Shown in pieces: positions 45,983 through 53,990 of a stretch of 64,000 nt of DNA. The translations under genes were made by a program, and so were the position numbers. The notes beneath the pieces are model-generated. The model saw nothing but the letters and a program-made list of their open reading frames with translations, did no database searches and was not told the DNA's origin. The stretch comes from Paenibacillus sp. NFR01 (GTDB lineage Bacteria > Bacillota > Bacilli > Paenibacillales > Paenibacillaceae), in NCBI RefSeq assembly GCF_900111565.1, contig NZ_FOIK01000001.1, forward strand, positions 1,581,309-1,645,308, read 5' to 3'. Positions within the stretch are counted from its first letter, which is position 1; each line of letters opens with the position of its first letter.

Positions 45983-48252
45983 ATGCGGTAATCGACTCCT
46001 TTGTATGCATCCGGCACATAATCCGCAAGCTTGCCGGCCGTCTCCGAAGCGTCCTGTGCCGCCGGAGCCGGGAGCGGCTCGGTCCGCAGGCCCGATAGCT
46101 GGTAGCCAATGGACTCCACGGCGCTGCGGATCTCCTCGCGCCGGCCTTCCAGCAGCTCCTGCACCCAAGGTTCGTCATTATGCAATTTAAGGCTTACGAT
46201 CCGGTCCACCACCTGCACGTCGACGAGCGTACGCCCCAGCTGTTTCATGTCAAGGTCAAACCACAGCCGGCAGTTGCCGGCATCCAGCTCGCCCTTGCGG
46301 CCGCGCCGCGACTGGATTTGGACGGAAGCCGTCTCCCGTCCATCCTCGCCCTTTAGCGGCAGGAAAAGCGTCACCTGCGCGAACGGCGCGGTGCGGTCGG
46401 TGTTGAGCAGCAGCTGCTGGCCGGTCAGCTGCTGCACCAGCTGGCCCGCGGCTTCCTTCACCGCGGGCGGCACTTCGCTGCTGCCGGCCAGCTGCAGCAG
46501 CGTGCCCTTCAGCGTGCCGGCATCGTCCGCGCCGGCCGCTTTTCCCGCGGCGGCTGCCCCGCCGCCGCGCACGGCCTGCTGCTCGTGCTCCGCACCGAGC
46601 AGCTTGAGCACGCGCCCCACCCACGCGTCGACGTCGCGTGCGGGCGCGGCCACCGGCTGCTGCGCTGCCGCAGCCGGGCTGTCCCCGCGCGGCGCAGCGT
46701 CCGCGCGGGCCTGCCCTTGCCCCGCCGCCTCGGGCGGGGCAGTGTCGCCCGCCTGCGCAGCGGCGGGCGCTTTGCCGAGCTGCGGCAGCGTGCCGCGCAG
46801 CTCGGTCAGTACGCCCTGCAGCTTCGCGAGCAGGGCGGTGCCTGAAGGCGGCGCGGGTACCGTCCGCGCCGCGGCTTCTGCGGCGGCGGAATTCCCGGCC
46901 GCCGCACCTGGAGAGGCCGCGTCCGTGTCCGCGGCCCCGCCGCCATTGGCTGCAGCGCCAGGGCCTGCAGCAGCCGGCGTTCCGCCCAGCCCGGCGCTGC
47001 TCCCCCGGGGGGCGGTTCCACCGGCTCCAGCTGCATCTGCTCCGGTTGCACCTGCATGGCTCGCTTCGCCTGTCGCTATGCGGCCTGCTTCGGTATTACC
47101 CGCTCCTGCTGCACCCGCTCCGGTTGCTCCCGCATTTTTTGCACCTGCTGCACTAATTTCACTTCCAGCAGCAGTTCCTGCCCCGTTGGCGTTCATGCCG
47201 GGGGCACCAGTTTCGCTGGCCGTAGCTCCTGCTGCCGCACCCGCGGCGGCACCTCCGACTGTCCCGGCCGGTCGGGCTGAAGCTTCTCCGCCTTCATCCG
47301 CATTTATTCCCGCAGCGCCAGTTCCGGCAGCTGCTCCTTTTGCCTCCGGCGCTCCCTCTTCCGATTGCAGCGCCCGGTCCGCATCCGCCCCGGCCAAAAG
47401 CTCTGCCGCTGCGCCACCGCCAGTGGCCGTTCCGTTGCCCGGCCCTGCCGCCTGCACAGCCGCCTTGGCGGTTCCCGCGCCATTTGCGGTCTCCTGCGCC
47501 GTTCCGGTACCCGGACCGGCAGCCGGCGTGGCCGGAGTTCCGGCTGCCTGGGCGCCGGAACCCGAACTTCCGGCTCCGGACGGCTGTCCTGCGGAGCCGG
47601 AAGCACCTGCTGCAGCACGTCCGGCGGAAGGCAGAGCTTCGCCTTCTCCGGCTGCGTCCAGCTGTGCCCATACGGCGACCTCGGCCTCCAGTTTGGCCAG
47701 CAGGTCATGCAGCTTCGGCCCAAACACGGCCTGCTGCAGGCCCTTGACCGACTCTGGCGTTACCGGAAGCCCGCGTTTTAACGATAAAACCGCTGCCCCG
47801 AGCCATTCCTCGGTACTCACATTCGCCGGTTTGGCGCTGAGCACGCTGGCCAGCGTATCCGCAGTTTCCTTATTCAACCCAAGTCCGCCGGTAACCATTG
47901 CCCGGACAATGTCATAGCCGCCCTTCGCTTCCGTCAATCCAAGCGACTTAAGCGCTTCTCCCATATTTTGCGGCGAAGAAAGCACGCCATCTCCGGCGAC
48001 CGCCTTCAAGACAGGCAGACCGTTTTGACCGGGGGCTCCCACCTGTAAGTTTAACGTTTGGCCGGCTTGAAGCGGCGTTTCCAGCTCAGCCTTTACCGGC
48101 GTGCCCTGGATTTGCACCACCGCTTCATGGCCGGAATCGGACACGCTGAGCACGACGCCGCGCACCACCTGTCCTTCTTTCAGCTCCACGGACTTCGCTT
48201 CTCCCGCCTTACTGTCGCCGAGCAAACCGCGGACAATCGATCCGATATTCAT
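45979..48252 (-). CDS. Large FliK-like protein with Gly/Ala-rich centre (YlqG position)
   Basis: Protein of 757 residues. Residues about 1-90 form a beta-rich domain (KEGQVVRGVVLSVSDSGHEA). About 90-205 are helical. About 205-520 are very Gly/Ala-rich low complexity with few charged residues. The C-terminal 180 residues resemble the Flg_hook domain of FliK (PFAQVTLFLPLKGEDGRETA, DMKQLGRTLVDVQVVDRIVS, REEIRSAVESIGYQLSGLRT). The gene occupies the place of B. subtilis ylqG between rnhB and ylqH. FliK-like assignment is by pattern, so moderate. Confidence 0.65.
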   Translation of the reverse strand: MNIGSIVRGLLGDSKAGEAKSVELKEGQVVRGVVLSVSDSGHEAVVQIQGTPVKAELETPLQAGQTLNLQVGAPGQNGLPVLKAVAGDGVLSSPQNMGEALKSLGLTEAKGGYDIVRAMVTGGLGLNKETADTLASVLSAKPANVSTEEWLGAAVLSLKRGLPVTPESVKGLQQAVFGPKLHDLLAKLEAEVAVWAQLDAAGEGEALPSAGRAAAGASGSAGQPSGAGSSGSGAQAAGTPATPAAGPGTGTAQETANGAGTAKAAVQAAGPGNGTATGGGAAAELLAGADADRALQSEEGAPEAKGAAAGTGAAGINADEGGEASARPAGTVGGAAAGAAAGATASETGAPGMNANGAGTAAGSEISAAGAKNAGATGAGAAGAGNTEAGRIATGEASHAGATGADAAGAGGTAPRGSSAGLGGTPAAAGPGAAANGGGAADTDAASPGAAAGNSAAAEAAARTVPAPPSGTALLAKLQGVLTELRGTLPQLGKAPAAAQAGDTAPPEAAGQGQARADAAPRGDSPAAAAQQPVAAPARDVDAWVGRVLKLLGAEHEQQAVRGGGAAAAGKAAGADDAGTLKGTLLQLAGSSEVPPAVKEAAGQLVQQLTGQQLLLNTDRTAPFAQVTLFLPLKGEDGRETASVQIQSRRGRKGELDAGNCRLWFDLDMKQLGRTLVDVQVVDRIVSLKLHNDEPWVQELLEGRREEIRSAVESIGYQLSGLRTEPLPAPAAQDASETAGKLADYVPDAYKGVDYRI

Positions 48253-48333
48253 TCAAGGCCGCCTCCCTTCGCATATTTCACCGTACTCTTTATATCGACA
48301 AACCGGCCTGCTTCGTAAATCTCTATAATATAA

Positions 48334-48960
48334 CTAAAATAACGTCTGTTGTTCGGCGAGAATCTTCCCGATAAAGCTGCGCCGGTGCATCGGCGTCGGG
48401 CCGAGGGCAACCAGCTGCTCGCGGTGCAGCTTGGTGGCATAGCCTTTATGTATGTTAATACCGTAATCCGGATACAGCTCCTGCCATGCACCTTCACAGA
48501 GCCGGTCGCGTGTTACCTTGGCAACGATCGATGCGGCGGCAATCGATTGGCTGTTTGCATCCCCTTTTATGATTGCCTTTTGCGGAAGCGGCAAATCCAC
48601 TTTCTCGGCATCGACCAGCATGTAATCCGGAGTTTCGGCTAAGCTTTCCACCGCTTTTCGCATCGCCAGCCTGGAAGCCTGCTTAATGTTGATCTCGTCG
48701 ATCAGTGCCGAATCCACAAATCCGATGCCTACAGCAAGCGCCTGTTCCATAATCTGCTCGTACAAGGCGTCCCGTTTTTTGGCAGACAATTTCTTAGAGT
48801 CATCGACTCCATCTATAATAAGGCCTTCCGGCAAAATGACCGCCGCGGCCACCACATCGCCAAACAAACAACCCCGGCCGACCTCGTCTACGCCGGCAAT
48901 GCGCCGGTAAGACCGCTCCCAGCATTCTTTTTCATATAACAACATATCCAATGTGCTCAC
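48334..48960 (-). CDS. rnhB: Ribonuclease HII
   Basis: Protein of 208 residues. The acidic catalytic residues lie in IAGVDEVGRGCLFGDVVAAA, DDSKKLSAKKRDALYEQIME and MLVDAEKVDLP; the conserved GDANSQSIAAASIVAKVTRD is present. The usual G-P/S-L-A-G-P after GRG is replaced by G-C-L-F-G-D. GTG at 48960 has GGAGG seven bases upstream. It removes ribonucleotides and RNA from DNA hybrids. Confidence 0.95.
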   Translation of the reverse strand: MSTLDMLLYEKECWERSYRRIAGVDEVGRGCLFGDVVAAAVILPEGLIIDGVDDSKKLSAKKRDALYEQIMEQALAVGIGFVDSALIDEINIKQASRLAMRKAVESLAETPDYMLVDAEKVDLPLPQKAIIKGDANSQSIAAASIVAKVTRDRLCEGAWQELYPDYGINIHKGYATKLHREQLVALGPTPMHRRSFIGKILAEQQTLF

Positions 48961-49065
48961 ATTACTTCCTCCTAAACTATCGCTTCTACCAGCTTAACAT
49001 AAGTAGGCCATAGGGGCATCCGGAATATGCTGTCTCAAGGAGCCTCTGCTTTTTCTCGAACGCAA

Positions 49066-49096
49066 AAAAGAGCCACCCGTCATTCGGATGGCTCTT
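49066..49096 (-). terminator. rbgA terminator
   Basis: Arms agagcca (49069-49075) and tggctct (49089-49095) with a partial inner stem; six T follow on the minus strand. It lies about 25 bases after the rbgA stop. Confidence 0.85.
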
Positions 49097-49120
49097 CCAT
49101 TCCTGCATAAGCGTATTCGG

Positions 49121-49981
49121 TTACGGCGTTTCCAGCGTAAACGTTCCGAGCTTGCCGGCCCGCAGCTCATGGAGCAGGGTGCGCGAGGCTTTTTCCAGAT
49201 CGACCCGTCCGCCGCTAATCAGGCAGCCGCGTTTGCGTCCGACGGCTTCCATGACGGCGATAATCTCGTCCGGATTTTCGATATCGGTTGGCAGCTTGTC
49301 GATGCCAAAGCGTTCCTGGAAGCGCGCCCCGTAATCCTTTAGCAGATATTTTACCGCATAAAAAGCGATGTCCTCCACGTTCAGGATCTCCTCGCGGATC
49401 GCGCCCGTGATCGCCAGCCGGTAGCCGACGTCCTGATCCTCGAACTTCGGCCACAAAATGCCCGGTGTATCGAGCAGCTCTAAATCACCGCCCGTTTTGA
49501 TCCACTGCTGGCCTTTGGTTACCCCGGGACGGTCGCCGGTTGCGGCAATGTTTTTGCCGGCCATCCGGTTAATCAGCGTGGATTTGCCGACATTGGGAAT
49601 ACCGACAATCAGCGCACGCATTGGACGGGGTTTCATGCCTTTGGCGATTTGCCGGTCGATCTTCTCCTTCAGCAGCAGCCGCACTTGCCCGGGAATGTCT
49701 TTAATCCCCGTACCTGTCGCCGCGTCTACAGGATGGGCCAGATGCCCCTCCGCTTTGAAGTAGGCAAGCCATTTGCGCGTTGCCTCGGGATCGGCCAAAT
49801 CGCTTTTATTGAGAATAATGAGCCTTGGCTTATCGCGTAAAATATCGTCAATCATCGGATTGCGACTGGAAAGCGGCAGGCGGGAATCGAGCAGCTCGAT
49901 CGCCACGTCAATCAGCTTCAATTTGTCTTCGATTTGCCGTCGTGCTTTCGTCATATGACCCGGAAACCATTGAATGGTCAT
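49121..49981 (-). CDS. rbgA: Ribosome biogenesis GTPase RbgA (YlqF)
   Basis: Protein of 286 residues. Circularly permuted GTPase motifs: [18 protein letters not shown] (G4) precedes [20 protein letters not shown] (G1) and [20 protein letters not shown] (G3). The start [20 protein letters not shown] is the family start. It acts in late assembly of the 50S subunit. Confidence 0.97.
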   Translation of the reverse strand: MTIQWFPGHMTKARRQIEDKLKLIDVAIELLDSRLPLSSRNPMIDDILRDKPRLIILNKSDLADPEATRKWLAYFKAEGHLAHPVDAATGTGIKDIPGQVRLLLKEKIDRQIAKGMKPRPMRALIVGIPNVGKSTLINRMAGKNIAATGDRPGVTKGQQWIKTGGDLELLDTPGILWPKFEDQDVGYRLAITGAIREEILNVEDIAFYAVKYLLKDYGARFQERFGIDKLPTDIENPDEIIAVMEAVGRKRGCLISGGRVDLEKASRTLLHELRAGKLGTFTLETP

Positions 49982-50018
49982 GTGGCCGTCACCTCCTTTG
50001 ATTATTATGGCTTACATT

Positions 50019-50639
50019 CTAATGATTGATGACTTTGATGTCGTCCATTGGCCAGAAAATCAGGTCCGCGCGTCCGACGATGTCGCTAAGCGGCACATAG
50101 CCGATCATCCGGCTGTCCGTGCTGTCCGAGCGGTTGTCGCCCATGACAAAAATATGTCCTTCGGGAACGGTTCCGTCCGGAAAGTCCTCGTTCGGGAAAT
50201 CTTTGTTATTGTAAAGGGCGTTGTTGTTATGCGCCGCATCCACCGCATCTTTGATGTAGGGTTCATCGATCGGTTCGCCGTTGACGGTCACCACATCGCC
50301 TTCAACCTTCACCGTATCGCCGGCCACGGCAATTACGCGTTTGATGAAATCCCGTCCCTCCGACGGAACATGGAACACAATGACTTCCCCTTTATGCGGG
50401 GCGCGGAAATCATACAAAATTTCGTTGACGATCACACGCTCGCCGGTATGAAAATTAGGCTGCATGGAAGGTCCGTCCACAATAAACGGTTTGAACAAAA
50501 GCCAGCGGATCAGAATGACCAGAACAAGCGCAATAACAATCGCCTTGATCCACTCGAGCGCTTCGTTTTTCTGCTTCTTGGGGCGTTTGCCGTTCTCTTC
50601 TACGATTTCGCCTTCTCCTTGCTGCATATCCTGCTGCAT
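50019..50639 (-). CDS. lepB: Type I signal peptidase
   Basis: Protein of 206 residues. A basic N-terminus and one membrane helix (WIKAIVIALVLVILIRWLLF) precede the catalytic Ser in VDGPSMQPNFHTGERVIVN and the Lys in GRDFIKRVIAVAGD; the GDNRSDSTDSRMIGYVPLSD box is complete. It removes signal peptides outside the membrane. It follows rplS after a long hairpin-rich gap. Confidence 0.95.
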   Translation of the reverse strand: MQQDMQQGEGEIVEENGKRPKKQKNEALEWIKAIVIALVLVILIRWLLFKPFIVDGPSMQPNFHTGERVIVNEILYDFRAPHKGEVIVFHVPSEGRDFIKRVIAVAGDTVKVEGDVVTVNGEPIDEPYIKDAVDAAHNNNALYNNKDFPNEDFPDGTVPEGHIFVMGDNRSDSTDSRMIGYVPLSDIVGRADLIFWPMDDIKVINH

Positions 50640-50701
50640 GGTTCACCGTCCTCTCTCTAGGCCTCAACCTTTATCGAATGCTCACTTCTCATATGAAAAA
50701 A

Positions 50702-50758
50702 AGCTCCTCCGAAAAGTCCCCCACGATTACTCCGTCAGGAGGCCTTTTCGGAGAAGCT
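50702..50758 (-). terminator. rplS-lepB long terminator hairpin
   Basis: Arms agctcctccgaaaag (50702-50716) and cttttcggagaagct (50744-50758) pair over 15 bases with one mismatch. On the minus strand seven T follow. It should stop most rplS transcripts before lepB. Confidence 0.85.
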
Positions 50759-50779
50759 GGTCCTTAGGCAAAAGAAAAA

Positions 50780-50830
50780 CTCCTATCGGAGCCTTTCGAT
50801 AAACGAAAGGGGCTTGAACTCAAGCCCCTT
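50780..50830 (-). other. Three tandem small hairpins after rplS
   Basis: Read on the minus strand from the rplS stop, stems are aaggggcttg/caagcccctt (50807-50830), cctttcg/cgaaagg (50792-50810, sharing bases with the first) and ctcc/ggag (50780-50791) followed by TTTTTCTTTTG. The first two compete for the AAGG bases, so alternative folds are possible. Confidence 0.6.
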
Positions 50831-50845
50831 CCCTTTGCCGCTTTA

Positions 50846-51190
50846 TTAGCGACGGATTTCTTTAATTCTTGCAGCTTTACCGCGAAGGTCACGAAGATAG
50901 TAGAGCTTCGCACGACGCACTTTACCACGGCGAGCCACTTCGATTTTCTCGATTTTAGGCGAGTTGATCGGGAATGTTCTTTCCACACCAACACCGTAAG
51001 AAATTTTACGAACCGTAAAAGTCTCACTGATTCCGCCGCCGCGACGTTTGATTACAACGCCTTCGAACAGCTGGATACGCTCACGAGTTCCTTCAATAAC
51101 TTTTACGTGCACCTTCAAAGTGTCCCCAGGACGAAAACTAGGGATATCTTTACGAAGTTGCTCTTGAGTAATAGCTTGTAGGATATTCAT
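50846..51190 (-). CDS. rplS: 50S ribosomal protein L19
   Basis: Protein of 114 residues: [40 protein letters not shown], and the C-terminal [20 protein letters not shown]. It lies at the 30S-50S interface. ATG at 51190 has GGAAGGAGGAAGTCC upstream. Confidence 0.98.
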   Translation of the reverse strand: MNILQAITQEQLRKDIPSFRPGDTLKVHVKVIEGTRERIQLFEGVVIKRRGGGISETFTVRKISYGVGVERTFPINSPKIEKIEVARRGKVRRAKLYYLRDLRGKAARIKEIRR

Positions 51191-51288
51191 TAAGGACTTC
51201 CTCCTTCCGTACAGGTGTTCATGTCTCTTCCGGAGAGCCGTTGCTCTCCCTCATTATCCACAGAGGACCACCGTATTCCACACAACAG
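51191..51288 (-). ncRNA. L19 leader RNA
   Basis: The rplS 5' leader is about 95 bases and contains a hairpin ggagagc/gctctcc (about 51220-51250). A leader RNA family is known in front of rplS in Bacilli. The match here is by position and hairpin; conserved bases were not compared. Confidence 0.55.
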
Positions 51289-51293
51289 AATTT

Positions 51294-51322
51294 ATGATAG
51301 CATAAAAAAGAAACAAAGACAA
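51294..51322 (-). promoter_or_regulatory. rplS promoter
   Basis: Minus-strand TTGTCT (51317-51322), 17 bases, TATCAT (51294-51299), with TGC just before the -10, an extended -10 element. Confidence 0.7.
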
Positions 51323-51334
51323 GATATTTTTAGG

Positions 51335-51634
51335 CTATAGTGGCATCATATCCCGTTTCTTCGCTTTGGCACGGCATTCCTTGCATAATCCGACAACGCT
51401 TCCATTATCCTGGGCATAAAAAATTAACTTTCCGTTCTTCTTCCGGCATGAGGAGCACTGCTGCTCCGCTGCATGCTGTTTCGCCTTGCGGTGTCTATCC
51501 ATCGGAATCACATTGCTTGGAGTTCCGGGCCGGGAAGAAGCTTCCCCCTTGCGCCGGCTGCTGAGTGCATAATAACCGCCTGCCGCCGCCAATAGCAACA
51601 CCATTATACTTGCCGCAATCTGCATTTGGCCCAC
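51335..51634 (-). CDS. Small membrane-anchored Cys-rich protein
   Basis: Protein of 99 residues. One N-terminal membrane helix (ASIMVLLLAAAGGYYALSSR) is followed by a basic linker and a zinc-ribbon-like end: CSSCRKKNGKLIFYAQDNGS and VVGLCKECRAKAKKRDMMPL. GTG at 51634 or ATG at 51625 could be the start; neither has an ideal Shine-Dalgarno. Function not recognised. Confidence 0.6.
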   Translation of the reverse strand: MGQMQIAASIMVLLLAAAGGYYALSSRRKGEASSRPGTPSNVIPMDRHRKAKQHAAEQQCSSCRKKNGKLIFYAQDNGSVVGLCKECRAKAKKRDMMPL

Positions 51635-51830
51635 CCGCTTCCTTTGCTCTCTCGGTCAAAATCGTACGCTTATTTTACCATAATCCTTCACTAAATTATA
51701 GTGAGCGGCTTAGGTATCCTGGACTTTAGTCCAGCCGACAACCCGCCCCGGGACGCTTCTTCTAGTATTTACCATGTCGTATAATTTTATTATACATAAT
51801 TCCGATTTTACGGGTTTGGAGGATGAAACC

Positions 51831-52772
51831 TTGAGAGATAAGCATACGACTTCTATCGTAGCCGCAGCGGCAGTCCTATCCTTTTTATTATTGGCCGGCT
51901 GTCGCGAGCTGCCGGGAAAAGAAGCGGCGGACCAACAGCTGGAGCAGGCCATCGGCAACGAAAACGAGGATCGCAGCTTCGGTGACGCCATCAAAGAAAC
52001 GATTGACGGCGTTGCCGCCGATGCCCAGCAGGCAGTAACAGATTCGGCTATACAATTGGCGGACCAGGCCATGGCGGATGGCGTGCAGACGGAATTGTCC
52101 TCATCGGCGGCAATTGGTTCAGTCACAAAGCTTACCGTAGATAACCCGGCAGGCGGAATCAAGGTGGTAGCGGGAAGCGGTGACCAGCTGCTGGTTAAGG
52201 CCATCATTACGGATCACGAGCCGGACCCTAAGCAGAATTGGGTAGACGAAGCCCGTATTTTCATTAAAAGTAACGGCAATGAATCGCAAATCTCCGTACA
52301 CCCCCAAAGCAGTCCGAATGCGGATCTCTGGAAATGGGTGAATAAACAAACCGGTGATTCGAATTTCACGATAACCTATGAAATTCAAGTTCCAGATCAG
52401 GTTACGGCATTTACGCTGAGCAATAACGTCGGGTCGGTCGAACTGCGCGGTCTTAGCGGTACCTTCGACATCACCGACAATGTCGGAAACATCACGCTGC
52501 AGGAGGCGGTTATCACCGGGAACTCCCGTATCGTCTCCAATACCGGAAAAATAGCCTTAGACATGCGGGGCATTGACAAAAACGCCTCCCTAAAGGCGAA
52601 AACCAATGTCGGCAGTATTTCGGCCGAGATGGCTCCTGAATTAAGCTACACGTTAAAAGCCTCCAGCGAGTTGGGACGCATTTCCGGGACGGCTAAAGGA
52701 ACACAGGATGTTAACGGGGGCGGCCCGCTCATCGAGCTAAATTCACAGGTGGGCTCTATCTCTGTGCAATAA
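51831..52772 (+). CDS. Surface lipoprotein with DUF4097-like beta repeats
   Basis: Protein of 313 residues. TTG at 51831 has GGAGG eight bases upstream and gives a lipoprotein signal (TSIVAAAAVLSFLLLAGC) with lipobox LLAGC. The C-terminal 180 residues are stacked short beta repeats (FTLSNNVGSVELRGLSGTFD, ITDNVGNITLQEAVITGNSR, SNTGKIALDMRG, KTNVGSISAEM), as in DUF4097/adhesin-like proteins. It should be lipid-anchored outside the cell. The longer frame from 51774 would destroy the signal. A possible -10 is TATAAT at 51780-51785. Confidence 0.75.
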   Translation: MRDKHTTSIVAAAAVLSFLLLAGCRELPGKEAADQQLEQAIGNENEDRSFGDAIKETIDGVAADAQQAVTDSAIQLADQAMADGVQTELSSSAAIGSVTKLTVDNPAGGIKVVAGSGDQLLVKAIITDHEPDPKQNWVDEARIFIKSNGNESQISVHPQSSPNADLWKWVNKQTGDSNFTITYEIQVPDQVTAFTLSNNVGSVELRGLSGTFDITDNVGNITLQEAVITGNSRIVSNTGKIALDMRGIDKNASLKAKTNVGSISAEMAPELSYTLKASSELGRISGTAKGTQDVNGGGPLIELNSQVGSISVQ

Positions 52773-52785
52773 TATTCCTCACAAA

Positions 52786-52822
52786 AAACAGGGTTATCCG
52801 GCGGTTCCGGATAACCCTGTTT
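52786..52822. terminator. Bidirectional terminator
   Basis: A 16-base perfect stem (52786-52801 with 52807-52822) with loop cggtt, bounded by A and T runs. It serves the plus-strand lipoprotein and the minus-strand small gene that face each other here. Confidence 0.9.
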
Positions 52823-52846
52823 GCATTTTCTATCGATGAACGGCAA

Positions 52847-53098
52847 TCAGATCAGGGCAATAGCAAGCAGCGTGAACAGACTCAGTGTAAGAATTTCGCT
52901 GCCGTAGCCGTAAAAACCGCCGTAATATGCTCCCGGCGGATAGAAGGCGGAGGTTTTGGCTTTGTCTCTATTTTTTACGCGTAAATAAACATTGTTGGCA
53001 TCGACATCGACAACGACGCCTTCATAACGGTTGCCGTCTCTGGTCATAATGCGCACCCGCTTGTTTTTGCAACGAAGGCAGTTATAATAAGCTTCCAC
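52847..53098 (-). CDS. Small Sm-fold-like protein with hydrophobic tail (paralogue 1)
   Basis: Protein of 83 residues. N-terminal CLRCKNKRVRIMTRDGNRYE and the following GVVVDVDANNVYLRVK look like a small Sm/SH3-type beta barrel. A Gly/Tyr/Pro-rich linker (FYPPGAYYGGFYGYG) joins it to a hydrophobic end EILTLSLFTLLAIALI. The same layout, with a nearly identical tail, is found in the gene at 62523-62885. No function is known to me. Confidence 0.65.
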   Translation of the reverse strand: MEAYYNCLRCKNKRVRIMTRDGNRYEGVVVDVDANNVYLRVKNRDKAKTSAFYPPGAYYGGFYGYGSEILTLSLFTLLAIALI

Positions 53099-53241
53099 AG
53101 ATGAACCCTCCCTTATTCGTGTTGCTGTATTTTATGAACCAGGGGATAAGCCGGTAACGGCAATCGTCCCCGGAGGAAAATCGGGCAGCTGTGAAATAAT
53201 TAACTTGTGAATTTTATGTGTCTTTTCGCGCGAAAAAGGTT

Positions 53242-53247
53242 TATAAT
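53242..53247 (+). promoter_or_regulatory. -10 element upstream of small membrane protein gene
   Basis: TATAAT at 53242-53247, 70 bases before the ATG at 53317. The -35 is weak (TGTCTT at 17 bases). An inverted repeat ttttcgcgcgaaaa lies in the spacer and may bind a regulator. Confidence 0.5.
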
Positions 53248-53316
53248 AATGTTACAAATATCAAAACATTTACGTATCGATGGAAGCTTAAATCGATCAT
53301 ATAGGAGGCCATGGCC

Positions 53317-53529
53317 ATGAGTGCATCCAGTAGACCATTTATCAATGAAGGTATTCTCCGCATCGCCATTTTCGTGATGTTCGCGGCGATGATCTACACG
53401 GTGCAAAATTATGTATGGGTAGTAGTTGTTTTCGCCTTAATCGGCCTCTACTCGCTGGGAACCGGTATTATGATGCTGACTCGTAAAGACAAAGATTCGC
53501 AACCGAGAAACCAATCCAATCCGCTATAA
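53317..53529 (+). CDS. Small two-helix membrane protein
   Basis: Protein of 70 residues with two membrane helices (LRIAIFVMFAAMIYTVQNYV, WVVVVFALIGLYSLGTGIMM) and a polar tail. ATG at 53317 lies eight bases after GGAGG; the ATG at 53311 is too close. Function not recognised. It is alone on the plus strand, followed by a terminator. Confidence 0.7.
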   Translation: MSASSRPFINEGILRIAIFVMFAAMIYTVQNYVWVVVVFALIGLYSLGTGIMMLTRKDKDSQPRNQSNPL

Positions 53530-53542
53530 CCCCCGCAACAAC

Positions 53543-53588
53543 AAAACCGCTTCCACTCCGAGAGACTCGGTGTGGAAGCGGTTTTTTA
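53543..53588. terminator. Bidirectional terminator
   Basis: Long stem aaaaccgcttccac/gtggaagcggtttt (53543-53556 with 53572-53585) plus inner ccgag/ctcgg; T runs on both strands. It ends the small membrane gene and the opposing tRNA-Pro. Confidence 0.92.
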
Positions 53589-53593
53589 TTGGA

Positions 53594-53667
53594 TCGGAGT
53601 AGCGGGATTCGAACCCACGGCCTCACCCACCCCAAGGGTGCGCGCTACCAGGCTGCGCTATACCCCG
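53594..53667 (-). tRNA. tRNA-Pro (anticodon GGG)
   Basis: Cloverleaf on the minus strand, 74 bases: acceptor CGGGGTA/TACTCCG, D arm GCGC/GCGC, anticodon stem CACCC/GGGTG with loop TTGGGGT (anticodon GGG), T arm GTGGG-TTCGAAT-CCCGC, discriminator A. CCA is not encoded (TCC follows the discriminator). It is isolated, not in a tRNA cluster. Confidence 0.95.
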
Positions 53668-53819
53668 ACAACGCGAAAATAATTGACGGCCACTACATAA
53701 CTATGTTTATTTCTGCGTGCACATTCCTCAAAATATCTAAGCGGCGTGTCTTCATTCATTTTCCGGTTCAGAAAAGTTGCGAAAAATATTAAAATTTTAT
53801 AGATTTCCGCAAAAGGCTG

Positions 53820-53828
53820 TGCTATACT
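53820..53828 (+). promoter_or_regulatory. Extended -10 promoter of structured RNA
   Basis: TGCTATACT (53820-53828) is an excellent extended -10 element. No good -35 is present, as is common with extended -10 promoters. Confidence 0.6.
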
Positions 53829-53868
53829 CTAGGCACAAGGAAAGGAGGTGCGTTCACATCTGTAATGA

Positions 53869-53904
53869 AATGTTGAACGTATCCCTTACCCGGGCCATCG
53901 GCTA
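53869..53904 (+). CDS. Possible 11-codon leader peptide
   Basis: ATG at 53869, reading MLNVSLTRAIG and stop. The Shine-Dalgarno AAAGGAGGTG lies 18 bases upstream, too far for a normal start; an ATC at 53857 with nine-base spacing in the same frame would give a 15-codon peptide. Translation is uncertain. Confidence 0.25.
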
Positions 53905-53963
53905 ATCATTTTGCCATGGCGGCGCGGGATACGGATCACAGCAACAAATAGCGCCACGGGTAG

Positions 53964-53990
53964 AAAGACCGTCTTCGGACGGTCTTTTTT
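53964..53990 (+). terminator. UUCG-capped terminator of the structured RNA
   Basis: Stem aaagaccgtc (53964-53973), loop ttcg, gacggtcttt (53978-53987), followed by T tract. One of the most stable hairpins in the window. Confidence 0.93.

Noticed and set aside
46109-47917. 602-codon open frame on the plus strand
   Set aside because: It is exactly antisense to the Gly/Ala-rich ylqG-like gene; high GC third positions keep the opposite frame open. Its product is only Ala/Pro/Ser low complexity with no domain or ribosome-binding site.
50764-51027. 87-codon minus-strand frame overlapping rplS
   Set aside because: It overlaps the coding region of ribosomal protein L19 in another frame and has no Shine-Dalgarno.
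53689-53718. TTGACG, 17 bases, TTTATT on the plus strand after the tRNA
   Set aside because: The -10 is poor and a much better extended -10 lies closer to the structured RNA.
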